Part shown: positions 8,298 to 17,655 of the stretch, piece after piece
Position numbering within the stretch: position 1 is the stretch's first letter
Layout of the letters: each line of letters begins with the position of its first letter
DNA from: Caulobacteraceae bacterium
GTDB lineage: Bacteria > Pseudomonadota > Alphaproteobacteria > Caulobacterales > Caulobacteraceae
Length of the DNA: 64,000 bases
NCBI GenBank assembly: GCA_947475735.1
Contig: CANJLQ010000004.1
Span: forward strand, 1-64,000
Direction of reading: 5' to 3'
Made by a program: the position numbers and the translations under genes
Notes under the pieces: generated by a model
The model's input: the letters and a program-made list of their open reading frames with translations, nothing else
Database searches by the model: none
Told to the model about the DNA's origin: nothing

Positions 8298-9233
8298 ATG
8301 ACACAACCGGCCCCTCGCCATCCCTTGAGCGCCCTCGTGCGACGGATCACCAAGCCTTACCGGCTGGCCCACAAGACCTCGAAAGCATCCCCCCCCATGA
8401 GCCTCGTTCAGCCCCGACCCTTCTACAGACTGAGCGGCAAGTGGGCGTTGACCCAACTGTCGACTGGCCAACCCTTTTTCGTGGACGTCGAGTCCCGGGA
8501 CCTGACGGTCTGGATCGTGCTGGTCGGCCAATGGGAGAACTTCGTCGACGACGTGCTCAGCGCGCTGGCCAAGCCGGGCGACACCTTCCTCGATATCGGC
8601 TCCAACGTCGGATACTACGCCGTCAAAATCGGTGGCATCGTCGGCAAGGAGGGGATGGTTCACGCCTTTGAGCCTAACCCTGATCTATTTGATTTCGTTA
8701 AAGAAAATCTCACGATCAACGGCTACTACGGGTTCAAGGCACACAATGTCGCGCTGGCTCACAAGGCCGGCGAGATGACCATGACCTATGATCGCGCCCA
8801 CCCCGGCGGCGGAACGGTCCTGCTGAACTCGGAAACCGGCTCCGATACGATGACCAACCGGGTGGTTCAGGTGGCCGTCCTGGACGAGCTTCTTCCTGAC
8901 CTTCGCGCGGACCTTATCAAGATTGATATTGAAGGGTTTGAGCCGCTCGCATTCGCCGGAATGAAGGCCGTGCTCGCGCGGTCGCCCGATGCCGCCATTG
9001 TGACAGAGATCAGCCAGCAGCACTGGTCGCGTTTCGGGTCCCCCATCGAGATGCTGCGCGTGGTCGCTGGCCACCGCCGCATTTTCCGGATCTGGATTGA
9101 TGGCGGCTTGACCGAACTCAACTCCGAAACCCTGGACGTGGCTTTCGAAGAGGGCTTCGTGTCCTACGTCCTCATGTTGCCGCCTGGCGAAGCGCATGAG
9201 AGCCGCATCCGCCATCTGATCAGACCCGTCTGA
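8298..9233 (+). CDS. FkbM-family SAM-dependent methyltransferase
   Basis: The 311-aa protein carries the FkbM pattern: the SAM-binding FLDIGSNVGYYAVKIGG near residue 95, an acidic partner VHAFEPNPDLFDFVKENL, and the diagnostic IKIDIEGFEPLAFAGM about 100 residues later. FkbM enzymes O-methylate sugars or polyketides; in this locus a sugar of the surface polysaccharide is the likely target. It starts 9 nt after the previous gene and is probably co-transcribed. Several stretches (near 8690-8720) are AT-richer than the window average. The acceptor sugar cannot be predicted. Confidence 0.85.
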   Translation: MTQPAPRHPLSALVRRITKPYRLAHKTSKASPPMSLVQPRPFYRLSGKWALTQLSTGQPFFVDVESRDLTVWIVLVGQWENFVDDVLSALAKPGDTFLDIGSNVGYYAVKIGGIVGKEGMVHAFEPNPDLFDFVKENLTINGYYGFKAHNVALAHKAGEMTMTYDRAHPGGGTVLLNSETGSDTMTNRVVQVAVLDELLPDLRADLIKIDIEGFEPLAFAGMKAVLARSPDAAIVTEISQQHWSRFGSPIEMLRVVAGHRRIFRIWIDGGLTELNSETLDVAFEEGFVSYVLMLPPGEAHESRIRHLIRPV

Positions 9234-9259
9234 TCTGGCCGGAGCCAGACTCCTTCCGG

Positions 9260-10273
9260 CTAGTGCATTCGGCGGATCACGAATCCGATCGAGGTGAAGG
9301 CCCAGCCGATCAACTGGGCCTTCAGATGAAGGTTGTCGGCGAAGGGCGGCAGGTCGATGTGACGATCGACGTGGCCGTAACCGGGGTGGAAGTCGATCGG
9401 CGTGATTTCATGGCCCGCCGCGCGGACCCGAGTCATCAGGTCTTCGTAATCCCGGCGGCGGAATAGAACCATCGGACCTTCGGTGATGGTCTCGTCGTTG
9501 GACGTCAGATTGTACTCGGACGTGTGGACCGCGTAGCCCCCGACCTTCAGCGTCTGAATCGACCGTTCCACGAAGGCGAGGCCCTTGTCGATCGTCCCGA
9601 GGTGCTCGAACGCGCAAGCGGACCAGCAGAAGTCGAAATCGGTCAGATCATCCGGCACGTGGTTCATGTCCACGACCCGGAAGGACGCTCGCTTCTCGAA
9701 GACGTCTAGAGGGCAGATGTCGGCGCGATGCATCTGCGCGAGGCCGGACGCATGCTGGGGGCTGTCGGTCCACCCGGCGGCGGCGGCGGCTTCGATGTCC
9801 ATGTCGGTCCCGACCACTTCGCAGCCTTTGCTCGCGAAGTACGAACTCAAAGGTTCGGTGCCGACCGCGAAGCCCAGGCCGCGTTTGCCCTCGGCGATCA
9901 TGCCCCGCTCATAGAGTGCCTGACAGACGAAGACGAACTCCCACAGCTTGCGATGGTAGCGCAGGTTGTCGCGCAGTTCCTGGGTCCAGTAGCTGAAGTA
10001 CGGCTGGCGAAAGCTGTTGGCCCGGCACAGCTGGCCGTTGGAAAAGATCATCTCCTCGGGCGCGCCGGCCTGGAGCAGCGTCGGCGTCCCTTGCCAGAGC
10101 ACTTCGGGCGGCGTCAGAGTCTGACGCATGAGGTTGATGTTCTGCCGCTCGATGATGTCGAGCTTGTAGTGGACCATGGCCAGTGCCGAGGCCAGTTCGC
10201 TCCGTCGACCGAGCTCGGTCGGGAACACGGAGGCGAACCAATTCTTCAAGGCAGTCAGGGGGGGACTGTTCAC
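9260..10273 (-). CDS. SAM-dependent methyltransferase of glycan locus
   Basis: A 337-aa protein with a class I methyltransferase core in the second half: GLGFAVGTEPLSSYFASKG as the SAM loop, VVGTDMDIEAA as the acidic strand end, and a later SACAFEHLGTIDKGLAF. The FEHLG string resembles the EH motif of methyltransferases that act on nucleotide sugars or glycan chain ends. The GTG at 10273 was chosen because GGAG lies upstream at workable spacing; an ATG at 10318 would add 15 residues. It is encoded opposite to the flanking FkbM gene and in the same direction as the rml operon. Substrate unknown. Confidence 0.75.
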   Translation of the reverse strand: MNSPPLTALKNWFASVFPTELGRRSELASALAMVHYKLDIIERQNINLMRQTLTPPEVLWQGTPTLLQAGAPEEMIFSNGQLCRANSFRQPYFSYWTQELRDNLRYHRKLWEFVFVCQALYERGMIAEGKRGLGFAVGTEPLSSYFASKGCEVVGTDMDIEAAAAAGWTDSPQHASGLAQMHRADICPLDVFEKRASFRVVDMNHVPDDLTDFDFCWSACAFEHLGTIDKGLAFVERSIQTLKVGGYAVHTSEYNLTSNDETITEGPMVLFRRRDYEDLMTRVRAAGHEITPIDFHPGYGHVDRHIDLPPFADNLHLKAQLIGWAFTSIGFVIRRMH

Positions 10274-10388
10274 TCGCCGACGCTCCACTAAATCGATACA
10301 GCCGCGATCCGCCCACACCGCAGCGGCAGCTTGGGCAGCCCATTAGGTGCTGCAGCCTTTCGGGTCCAGCGCGGATGGCGGCCGATGT

Positions 10389-11261
10389 TCACCCCCGCTC
10401 CAGCACCGTCGTGCGCAGGTAGCGGCCGTAATCGCTCTTCCCCAGCGCGCCGACGATCGCCTCCATCTGCGACCGGTCGATGAAGCCCTGGTCGAAGGCG
10501 ATTTCCTCGGGGCAGGCGATCTTGAAGCCCTGGCGCTTTTCGAGCGTGCGGACGAACTCGGCGGCCTCCAGCAGGCTGTCGGGCGTGCCCGTGTCCAGCC
10601 AGGCGAAGCCCCGGCCCATGATCTCGACCGACAGCTGGCCGCGCTCCAGATAGGCGCGGTTGACGTCGGTGATCTCCAGCTCGCCGCGCGCCGAGGGCTT
10701 CAGGTTGGCGGCGATGTCCACCACCTGCGCGTCGTAGAAATAGAGGCCCGTGACCGCCCACGGCGACTTGGGCACTGGCGGCTTTTCCTCGATCGACAGG
10801 GCGCGCATGGACGGGTCGAACTCGACCACGCCGTACCGCTCGGGATCATTGACGTGATAGGCGAAGACGGTCGCGCCGCTGGGCCGGGCCATCGCGCTCT
10901 TGAACAGGTCGATGATGCCGTGGCCGTAGAAGATGTTGTCGCCCAGGATCAGCGACGACGGGCCGCCCGCCACGAAATCCGCGCCGATGATATAGGCCTG
11001 GGCCAGGCCGTCGGGGCTGGGCTGGACCGCGTACTGGATGTCCATGCCCCACTTCGATCCGTCGCCCAGCAGGGCCTGGAAGCTGGGCACGTCGCGCGGG
11101 GTCGAGATGATCAGCACCTCGCGGATGCCGGCCAGCATCAGGGTCGACAGCGGATAGTAGATCATCGGCTTGTCGTAGATCGGCATCAGCTGCTTGGACG
11201 TGACGAGCGTCATGGGATGCAGCCGGGTGCCGGACCCGCCGGCCAGGATGATGCCCTTCAT
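10389..11261 (-). CDS. rmlA: Glucose-1-phosphate thymidylyltransferase
   Basis: A 290-aa enzyme of standard RmlA length. It begins [18 protein letters not shown] with the nucleotide loop, then [29 protein letters not shown] and EKPPVPKS, all classic RmlA signatures. It makes dTDP-glucose from dTTP and glucose-1-phosphate, the first step of dTDP-L-rhamnose synthesis. The ATG overlaps the rmlD stop (ATGA), so translation is probably coupled. It is the last gene of the rmlCBDA operon on the minus strand. Confidence 0.96.
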   Translation of the reverse strand: MKGIILAGGSGTRLHPMTLVTSKQLMPIYDKPMIYYPLSTLMLAGIREVLIISTPRDVPSFQALLGDGSKWGMDIQYAVQPSPDGLAQAYIIGADFVAGGPSSLILGDNIFYGHGIIDLFKSAMARPSGATVFAYHVNDPERYGVVEFDPSMRALSIEEKPPVPKSPWAVTGLYFYDAQVVDIAANLKPSARGELEITDVNRAYLERGQLSVEIMGRGFAWLDTGTPDSLLEAAEFVRTLEKRQGFKIACPEEIAFDQGFIDRSQMEAIVGALGKSDYGRYLRTTVLERG

Positions 11262-12160
11262 GGGGTAGGCTCCGGTATCAGTTCGGCGACGATCTCGGCC
11301 ACCGCGTCCTTCCAGGGACGCGGGGCGATGCCGTAGTCGCGGGTGATCTTGAAGGTGTCGAGGCGCGAGTTCGAGGGGCGCCGGGCGGGGGTGGGATAGT
11401 CGGCCGTGGTGATACCCTCGACTGTGGCCGTATGGCCGCCGCGCGCGGCCGACAGGGCCATGATCTCGCGCGCCAGCCCGGCCCAGGTGGTCGAGCCCGC
11501 GTTGACGAAATGATAGACGCCGGTGGGGGCGTCGGGGTCGTCGATCATGCGGAGCGCAATGGTCTTCAGGGCCTCGGCGATATCGCGGGCGGAGGTGGGG
11601 CAGCCTTCCTGATCCTCGACGACCCGCAGCGTTGGCCGGTCGGCGGCGAGACGCAGCATGGTCTTGAGGAAGTTGGCGCGGTGCGGGCTCAGCACCCAGG
11701 CCGTGCGCATGACGACCGAGCGCGGATTGCCGGTCGTGACCGCCACCTCGCCCGCCAGCTTGGACGCGCCGTAGACGCCGAGCGGCCCGACCGGATCGGT
11801 CTCGGCGTAGTCGCGCTCGCCCGAGCCGTCGAAGACATAGTCGGTCGAGACCTGGATCAGGGGAATGCCCGCCGCGCGGGTGACCTCGGCCAGGATGGCC
11901 GGGCCCATGGCATTGGCAGCGAAGGCGGCGGCGACCTCGGTCTCGGCCCTGTCCACGGCGGTATAGGCGCCGGAGTTGATCACCGCCTTGAACGGCGTCG
12001 CGGCGAAGGCGGCGCGGACGGCGTCGGCATCGCCCAGATCGAGCTGATCCCGCGTCGGCAGGTGCAGTCGGACGGTCGCGGGCCATTCGGCGCGGGCCAG
12101 TTCGAGCCCGACCTGCCCTGCCCCGCCGGTGATCAGGATGTCGACGGCGTCGTCAGCCAT
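11258..12160 (-). CDS. rmlD: dTDP-4-dehydrorhamnose reductase
   Basis: A 300-aa short-chain reductase with [10 protein letters not shown] at the N-terminus, the [12 protein letters not shown] motif, [10 protein letters not shown] and the catalytic YGASKLAGE. These are RmlD signatures. It reduces dTDP-4-keto-L-rhamnose to dTDP-L-rhamnose, the last step of the pathway. The start at 12160 gives the normal N-terminus and overlaps the end of rmlB by 8 nt; an upstream in-frame GTG would only add unrelated residues. Its own stop overlaps rmlA by 4 nt. Confidence 0.95.
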   Translation of the reverse strand: MADDAVDILITGGAGQVGLELARAEWPATVRLHLPTRDQLDLGDADAVRAAFAATPFKAVINSGAYTAVDRAETEVAAAFAANAMGPAILAEVTRAAGIPLIQVSTDYVFDGSGERDYAETDPVGPLGVYGASKLAGEVAVTTGNPRSVVMRTAWVLSPHRANFLKTMLRLAADRPTLRVVEDQEGCPTSARDIAEALKTIALRMIDDPDAPTGVYHFVNAGSTTWAGLAREIMALSAARGGHTATVEGITTADYPTPARRPSNSRLDTFKITRDYGIAPRPWKDAVAEIVAELIPEPTP

Positions 12161-13211
12161 TCGCCACGCCCAGCCGCTCGGTCTTGTAACGACCATCCAG
12201 GATGGCCTGCCACCAGTCGCGATTGTTCAGATACCAGTCGACGGTCCGTTCGATGCCCGTCTCGAAGGTCACGGACGGCTCCCAGCCCAGCTCGTCGAGG
12301 ATCTTGGTGGCGTCGATGGCGTAGCGCGCGTCGTGGCCGGGGCGGTCGGCGACGAAGGTGATCTGGTCCGCATACGGCTTGCCGTCGGCACGCGGCCGCT
12401 TGCGGTCCAGGCTGGCGCAGATGGCCTTCACGACGTCGATGTTCTTCCGCTCGGCGTTGCCGCCGACGTTGTAGGTCTGGCCCGGGCGGCCCTTCTCGAA
12501 CACGGCCTGAAGCGCGCGGGCGTGGTCGTCGACGAACAGCCAATCGCGCACGTTGGACCCGTCGCCGTAGACCGGCAGGGGCTCGCCGTTCAGGGCCCGG
12601 ATGATGATCAGAGGGATCAGCTTCTCGGGGAAGTGATAGGGCCCGTAGTTGTTCGAGCAGTTGGTCATCAGCACCGGCAAGCCATAGGTGTGACCCCAGG
12701 CGCTGACCAGATGATCCGACGCCGCCTTCGATGCCGAATAGGGACTGCGCGGATCATAGGGCGTGGTCTCGGTGAACAGCCCGGTTTCGCCCAGCGAGCC
12801 GAACACCTCGTCGGTCGAGATGTGGTGGAAGCGGAAGTTCGCCTTCTCCTCGCCCTCCAGCCCGCGCCAGTAGCCGAGCGCCTGCTGCAGCAGGGTGAAG
12901 GTGCCGACGACGTTGGTCTGGACGAACTCGCCCGGGCCGTCGATCGAGCGGTCGACGTGGCTCTCGGCGGCCAGGTGGGCGACGACCTGGGGCCGGAAGT
13001 CGGCGATGGCGGCGCGCACGGCCTCGGCGTCGCAGATGTCGCCCTGGACGAAACCGTAGCGGTTGGATGTCGACGCCGGCTCCAGCGAGCTCAGCAGGCC
13101 CGCATAGGTCAGCTTGTCGAACACCAGCACCTCGTGCTCGGTGTGTTCGATCAGGCGACGAACCAGGGCCGAGCCGATGAAGCCGGCACCGCCGGTGACC
13201 AGAATGCGCAT
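12153..13211 (-). CDS. rmlB: dTDP-glucose 4,6-dehydratase
   Basis: The 352-aa protein shows [20 protein letters not shown], the active-site [12 protein letters not shown] with the Thr-Asp-Glu catalytic group, [12 protein letters not shown] and [16 protein letters not shown], all diagnostic of RmlB. It converts dTDP-glucose to dTDP-4-keto-6-deoxyglucose using bound NAD. The gene lies 30 nt downstream of rmlC and overlaps rmlD, forming one rml operon. Confidence 0.97.
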   Translation of the reverse strand: MRILVTGGAGFIGSALVRRLIEHTEHEVLVFDKLTYAGLLSSLEPASTSNRYGFVQGDICDAEAVRAAIADFRPQVVAHLAAESHVDRSIDGPGEFVQTNVVGTFTLLQQALGYWRGLEGEEKANFRFHHISTDEVFGSLGETGLFTETTPYDPRSPYSASKAASDHLVSAWGHTYGLPVLMTNCSNNYGPYHFPEKLIPLIIIRALNGEPLPVYGDGSNVRDWLFVDDHARALQAVFEKGRPGQTYNVGGNAERKNIDVVKAICASLDRKRPRADGKPYADQITFVADRPGHDARYAIDATKILDELGWEPSVTFETGIERTVDWYLNNRDWWQAILDGRYKTERLGVANG

Positions 13212-13241
13212 GAAGCCGTCTCTCAGTGTCGGATGCGCGAC

Positions 13242-13817
13242 CTAGCCCAGATCGCCCGTCGCCGCCATCGGCACCCCGTCATAGGCGAAGGGACTGTCGA
13301 AGTCCGCCAGACGCGGCAGGGCCTTGTCCTTGTCCGACAGCACCGGGCCGGAGGACGGCAGCGGCCAGTCGATGCCGATGTCGGGGCAGTCCCAGGCGAC
13401 GCCGCCGTCGCAGTCGCCGGCGTAGACGTCCGACACCTTGTAGGCGACCTCGGTGTTGGGCTCGAGGGTGACGAAGGCGTGGCCGTATCCGACGGGCACG
13501 AACAGCTGGCGGCCGTTGTCGGCGCTGAGGGTGGCGAAGGCGACCTGGCCGTAGGTCGGCGAGCCCTTTCGCAGGTCGACGGCGTAGTCGACGATCGCGC
13601 CGCGCACGCAGCGCACCAGCTTGGCCTGGGCATGGGGGGCGCGCTGGAAGTGGATGCCGCGGATCGTGCCGACGTGGGTCGAGCAGGACTGGTTGTCCTG
13701 AACGAAGTCGAGATCGATGCCCAGCCCGGCGAACCGGGGCCGCGACCAGGTCTCGGAGAACCAGCCCCGATCGTCGGTGAACCGGCGCGTCTCGATCAAC
13801 TGGACGAGGCTGGACAT
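13242..13817 (-). CDS. rmlC: dTDP-4-dehydrorhamnose 3,5-epimerase
   Basis: A 191-aa cupin enzyme. It carries FTDDRGWFSETW, the NQSCSTHVGTIRGIHFQ stretch with the catalytic His, CVRGAIVDYAVDLRKGSPTYG with the partner Asp, and GYGHAFVTLEPNTEVAYKV with the active-site Tyr. It epimerises dTDP-4-keto-6-deoxyglucose at C3 and C5. The ATG at 13817 has GGAG about 7 nt upstream and gives the conserved N-terminus. As first gene of rmlCBDA it is divergent from the large glycosyltransferase gene starting near 13982, so the 165-nt gap probably holds two promoters. Confidence 0.94.
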   Translation of the reverse strand: MSSLVQLIETRRFTDDRGWFSETWSRPRFAGLGIDLDFVQDNQSCSTHVGTIRGIHFQRAPHAQAKLVRCVRGAIVDYAVDLRKGSPTYGQVAFATLSADNGRQLFVPVGYGHAFVTLEPNTEVAYKVSDVYAGDCDGGVAWDCPDIGIDWPLPSSGPVLSDKDKALPRLADFDSPFAYDGVPMAATGDLG

Positions 13818-13981
13818 GGCGGTCTCCGGGACGGTGGGGGCGTGGCCCGCGCCTAGCCGCCCCGGCGCGCCCTTGGCAAGGCCGCCCTGCCGCTGCGTCC
13901 AGACCATTGGCGCGCGGCCTCAGGATTGGTAAGCCCCCGTGGGCCCTTTCGGCTCCTTGCGCGCGCGACCCCGAGGGCCTC

Positions 13982-16798
13982 TTGAAGAATTCCGTGATCC
14001 GCTCGCTGATCCAGGCCCTCCAGCCTCCTGCGGAGACGCCGCCGCTCGACACGTCTCTGCAGGAGTCGCCCGGCCGGTCGCGCGGCGACGCGGCCCGCGA
14101 CGCCGGAGACTTCGCCGGAGCGGTCGAGGGCTATCGCGAGCACCTCGTCCTGCACCCCAACGACTTTCCGATCTGGGTCCAGCTGGGTCACATGCTCAAG
14201 GACACCGGCCGTCCGGTGGAAGCCGACCACGCCTATGGCCGGGCCCTGGTCCTGCGCCCCGACGACGCGGATCTGCTGTTGCACGCCGGCAGCCTGAGGC
14301 TGTCGCTGGGCAAACCCAAGGCCGCCGTCAAACTGCTACGCCGCTGCGCCGAGACCAATCCGTCGGGCGATGTTCTCGCCAAGCTGATGACGGCCGAGGT
14401 GGCCAAACATCTGACCGACGGCGACCGGCGGATGATCGCGGCGGCGGTGTCGCGATCGCTGTCGAGCCGGCTGACTGGGCTGACGCTGCATGGGTGTTCG
14501 GGTCTCGTGCCCTTCGGCGACGGGCGGTTCCGGTTCAGCGACGACGATCCCCAACTGACGTTCGGCCTCGACGACCTCGGCGAGCAGACGCGGTTGGCGG
14601 GCTTGCGGATCACGATGCGGTCCGAGGCGAGGCCGGTGCGGGGCCGGCTCTATGTCGACTTCGGCGACGGCATCGACGCCACCGAAAGCCTGTGGCTGGC
14701 GGGCAAGGCGGGAACCTCGACCGTCGATATCGTGGTGCCCCTGGCCGAGCCGGGGCTGATCCGGTCCGTGCGCTGGGACCCCGACGACAAGACTAACGAC
14801 GTCACCATCGAGAGCCTGTCCTTGGCACCGCTCGATTTCGACGTCGCCCTGGCCACCGTGACCGCCAACCTGCCGCCTGACGTCGACCTGACGCCCGACG
14901 CGACCGGCGCCAGGGCCGTGCTGGCTCAGCCCCGGATGACGGCCGCCGAGGCCCAGCGGATCATCCGCCTGCTCACCTCTCACCTGCGGGCGCAGGACAA
15001 CGGCTATGCGATCTGGCGGCGGCGCTGGATCGAGCCCCGGGCCGAGGACTATCCGCGCATCCAGGCCCTGACCGAGGCCCTGGCGGTCAAGCCGACCTTC
15101 TCCTTCGTCATCCCGGTCTACAATCCGCCGATCCAGCTGCTGAAGGAATGCATCGACTCGCTGCTGGCACAGACCTATCCGCATTTCGAGATCTGCCTGG
15201 CCGACGACCGGTCACCCGATCCGCGCGTGCTGGAAACCCTGCAGCGTTATGCCCAGCGCGACCCTCGCATCAAGATCGCCGCCCGGGCCGCCAACGGGCA
15301 TATCTCGGCCGCCTCGAACTCGGCCCTCGCCCTGGCGACCGGCGACTTCGTCGTCCTGGTGGACCATGACGACGTCATTCCCGACTACGCCCTGTTCGTC
15401 GTCGCCGACCACATCAACCGCTATCCGAACGCCCAGGTGCTGTTCTCGGACGAGGACAAGATCACCGTCTCGGGCGACCGGTTCGAGCCCTATTTCAAGG
15501 GGACCTTCGATCCCTGGCTGATGTTCGGCCACAACATGGTCAGCCACCTGGGCGTCTATCGCCGCGATCTTCTGGAGAGGATCGGCGGGTTCCGGCTGGG
15601 TCTGGAAGGCAGCCAGGATTACGACCTCCTGCTGCGCTGCTGGGAACAGGTCGGCGACGACGCCATCGTCCATATCCCGCATGTCCTGTACCACTGGCGG
15701 GTGATCCCAGGCTCGACCTCCATCTCGGCGGATCAGAAGGGCTATGCGATCACGGCGGCCCAGAACGCCATCAACGGCCACTTCGCGCGAACCGGTACGC
15801 CCTTGCTGTCGGTCGATGGCTTCGCGCCGGGAACGACGGCGATCCAGAGAACCCGCAACGACGAGGCGCTGGTCTCCATCATCATCCCGACGCGCGACGG
15901 GCTTGACGATCTGTCGGCCTGCATCGCCTCGATCCTGCGTCACGACCACCGCGCGACCGAGATCCTGATCGTCGACAATGGCTCCGAACAGCCCGAGACC
16001 CTGGCCTATCTGGAGGACCTCGCGCAGCGCGGCGTGGCGACGATCCTCCGCCACCCCCAGCCCTTCAACTTCTCGGAGATCAACAACCTCGCCGCCGCGC
16101 AGGCTCGGGGCGAGGTTCTGTGCTTCCTGAACAACGACACCGAAACCGTGACCAAGGACTGGCTGGACCGGGCGCGGATCCTGCTGACCCTGCCCCAGGT
16201 CGGGGTGGTCGGGGCGCGGCTGCTGTATCCCGACGGGGCGATCCAGCATTTCGGCGTCCACGTCGGCACGGCCGATCACGGCGTCGCCTCCCACCCCCAC
16301 CACGGCCAGCCGGCCAACCACCCCGGCTATTTCGGGAAGGCCCGCCTGACCCAGCAGTTCAGCGCGGTGACGGCCGCCTGCCTGTTCATCCGGCGCGCGG
16401 TGTTCGACCAGGTCGGCGGCTTCGACCCGGACCTGCGCGTCGCCTACAACGACGTCGATCTGTGCCTGAAGGTGCGCAAGGCCGGCCTGCAGGTCGTGGC
16501 CGATGCGGGCCTGGTTCTGATCCACAAGGAATCGCGCACCCGTGGGTCCGACGCCGACGGCGAGAAGGCGGCCCGGCTGGAGCGCGAGGCGGCCCTGATG
16601 CGCGAACGCTGGGGCACGACCCTGGCCGAGGACCCGTTCTATTCGCCCAATCACGCGCTGGACGGCCACTTCGGCCTGGCCAATCCGCCGCGCGTCCCGA
16701 TGCCGTGGCGGGAAGGGGATCGGGACGAGGCGTCACCGCGTCCGTTCGCAGGGCGGAAAGGACCGAAGCGTGTCGCGATCGCCGCCTCTGCCGGCTGA
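13982..16798 (+). CDS. TPR-containing protein with two GT2 glycosyltransferase domains
   Basis: A roughly 938-aa protein. Residues about 30-125 form tetratricopeptide-like helices (AGDFAGAVEGYREHLVLHPN). About 150-300 is a beta-rich domain I do not recognise. From about 373 there is a GT2 domain (FSFVIPVYNPPIQLLKECID, DHDD as the metal site, then EDKI). From about 629 there is a second GT2 domain (VSIIIPTRDGLDDLSACIAS, FLNNDTE, VGVVGARLLYPDGAIQH). It probably adds one or two sugars to O-antigen or capsule. The start is uncertain: TTG at 13982 lies just after GAGG; TTG at 13907 and GTG at 13994 are alternatives. The 3' end overlaps the next gene by 29 nt. Confidence 0.85.
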   Translation: MKNSVIRSLIQALQPPAETPPLDTSLQESPGRSRGDAARDAGDFAGAVEGYREHLVLHPNDFPIWVQLGHMLKDTGRPVEADHAYGRALVLRPDDADLLLHAGSLRLSLGKPKAAVKLLRRCAETNPSGDVLAKLMTAEVAKHLTDGDRRMIAAAVSRSLSSRLTGLTLHGCSGLVPFGDGRFRFSDDDPQLTFGLDDLGEQTRLAGLRITMRSEARPVRGRLYVDFGDGIDATESLWLAGKAGTSTVDIVVPLAEPGLIRSVRWDPDDKTNDVTIESLSLAPLDFDVALATVTANLPPDVDLTPDATGARAVLAQPRMTAAEAQRIIRLLTSHLRAQDNGYAIWRRRWIEPRAEDYPRIQALTEALAVKPTFSFVIPVYNPPIQLLKECIDSLLAQTYPHFEICLADDRSPDPRVLETLQRYAQRDPRIKIAARAANGHISAASNSALALATGDFVVLVDHDDVIPDYALFVVADHINRYPNAQVLFSDEDKITVSGDRFEPYFKGTFDPWLMFGHNMVSHLGVYRRDLLERIGGFRLGLEGSQDYDLLLRCWEQVGDDAIVHIPHVLYHWRVIPGSTSISADQKGYAITAAQNAINGHFARTGTPLLSVDGFAPGTTAIQRTRNDEALVSIIIPTRDGLDDLSACIASILRHDHRATEILIVDNGSEQPETLAYLEDLAQRGVATILRHPQPFNFSEINNLAAAQARGEVLCFLNNDTETVTKDWLDRARILLTLPQVGVVGARLLYPDGAIQHFGVHVGTADHGVASHPHHGQPANHPGYFGKARLTQQFSAVTAACLFIRRAVFDQVGGFDPDLRVAYNDVDLCLKVRKAGLQVVADAGLVLIHKESRTRGSDADGEKAARLEREAALMRERWGTTLAEDPFYSPNHALDGHFGLANPPRVPMPWREGDRDEASPRPFAGRKGPKRVAIAASAG

Positions 16799-17645
16799 GT
16801 TCGAACCGGACGTCCTGCGGCGGCTCTATATCGATCTGGCCGACTTCTCCGACGACGCCCTGAAAGCGCACTATGAGCAGTGGGGCCGTGCCGAGGGCCG
16901 GGTCGCGTCCGAGGCCGTCTACCGCGAGCGTTTTCTGGACCTGATCGTGACGGATGGTCCGGCGCTTGAGGTCGGCCCCTACTTCAACCCCCTGCTTCGG
17001 GGCGGCAATGTCCGCTATCTGGACATGTATGCGGCCGAGGCGCTCCGCCAGCGGGCGCTCTGGGAAGGCCACGACGCGGCTGGCTGCCCTGAGGAAATCC
17101 ACTTCGTCGGTGGCTTCGAGGCCTGTCCTGAGGACGCGTTCGAGGTGGTCTTCAGCAGCCACGCCATCGAGCATCAGCCGGATCTGGTCGGGCACCTGAA
17201 ACAGGTCGAGCGGGTCCTTCAGCCGGGTGGACGGTACATGATGATCGTGCCGGACAGCCGCTACTGCTTCGACCGCACCCTGCCGCTGTCGCGCATATCG
17301 GAGGTGATCCAGGCCCATGAGGAAAAGCGACAGAGCCACGCCCTGGCGACCGTGATCGACCACTACATGTTCAGCGACCACAATGACCCCGTCGAACACT
17401 GGCGCGGCAATCACAGCCCCAGCGTCAGGACCGGGGAGGAATGCATCCGGGCGGCAAGGCTGGCCTCACACAGCGCGGACGGCGTCTACATCGACGCCCA
17501 CGCCTGGCGGTTCTGTCCGACGTCCTTCCGGGAGATCGTCGCGACCCTGAACGAGACCGGGCTGCTGAACCTGACCCCGCTTCGCATCTACGACACGCCC
17601 TTCGGCCGCTTCGAGTTCATGGCGGCTTTGCAAAAGTGCGGATAG
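16770..17645 (+). CDS. SAM-dependent methyltransferase with N-terminal EGR module
   Basis: The 291-aa protein starts at a GTG with AAAGGA upstream. Residues 11-44 are a small helical module ending HYEQWGRAEGR. The methyltransferase core follows, with ALEVGPYFNPLL as a variant SAM loop, FSSHAIEHQPDLVGHL and LQPGGRYMMIVPDSRYCFD. The C-terminal half has a conserved HWRGNHS and HAWRFCP. It is a clear paralogue of the next gene (about 45% by eye). Its place among glycosyltransferases suggests it methylates a glycan chain, but the acceptor is unknown. The same EGR module occurs in the glycosyltransferase at 23170 and the protease at 43279. Confidence 0.82.
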   Translation: MSRSPPLPAEFEPDVLRRLYIDLADFSDDALKAHYEQWGRAEGRVASEAVYRERFLDLIVTDGPALEVGPYFNPLLRGGNVRYLDMYAAEALRQRALWEGHDAAGCPEEIHFVGGFEACPEDAFEVVFSSHAIEHQPDLVGHLKQVERVLQPGGRYMMIVPDSRYCFDRTLPLSRISEVIQAHEEKRQSHALATVIDHYMFSDHNDPVEHWRGNHSPSVRTGEECIRAARLASHSADGVYIDAHAWRFCPTSFREIVATLNETGLLNLTPLRIYDTPFGRFEFMAALQKCG

Positions 17646-17655
17646 CGTGGCCGTC

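Noticed and set aside
9238-9262. GCCGGA/TCCGGC inverted repeat between convergent methyltransferase genes as a terminator
   Set aside because: Short 6-bp stem with an 11-nt loop and no U-tract; not distinguishable from chance in this GC-rich DNA.
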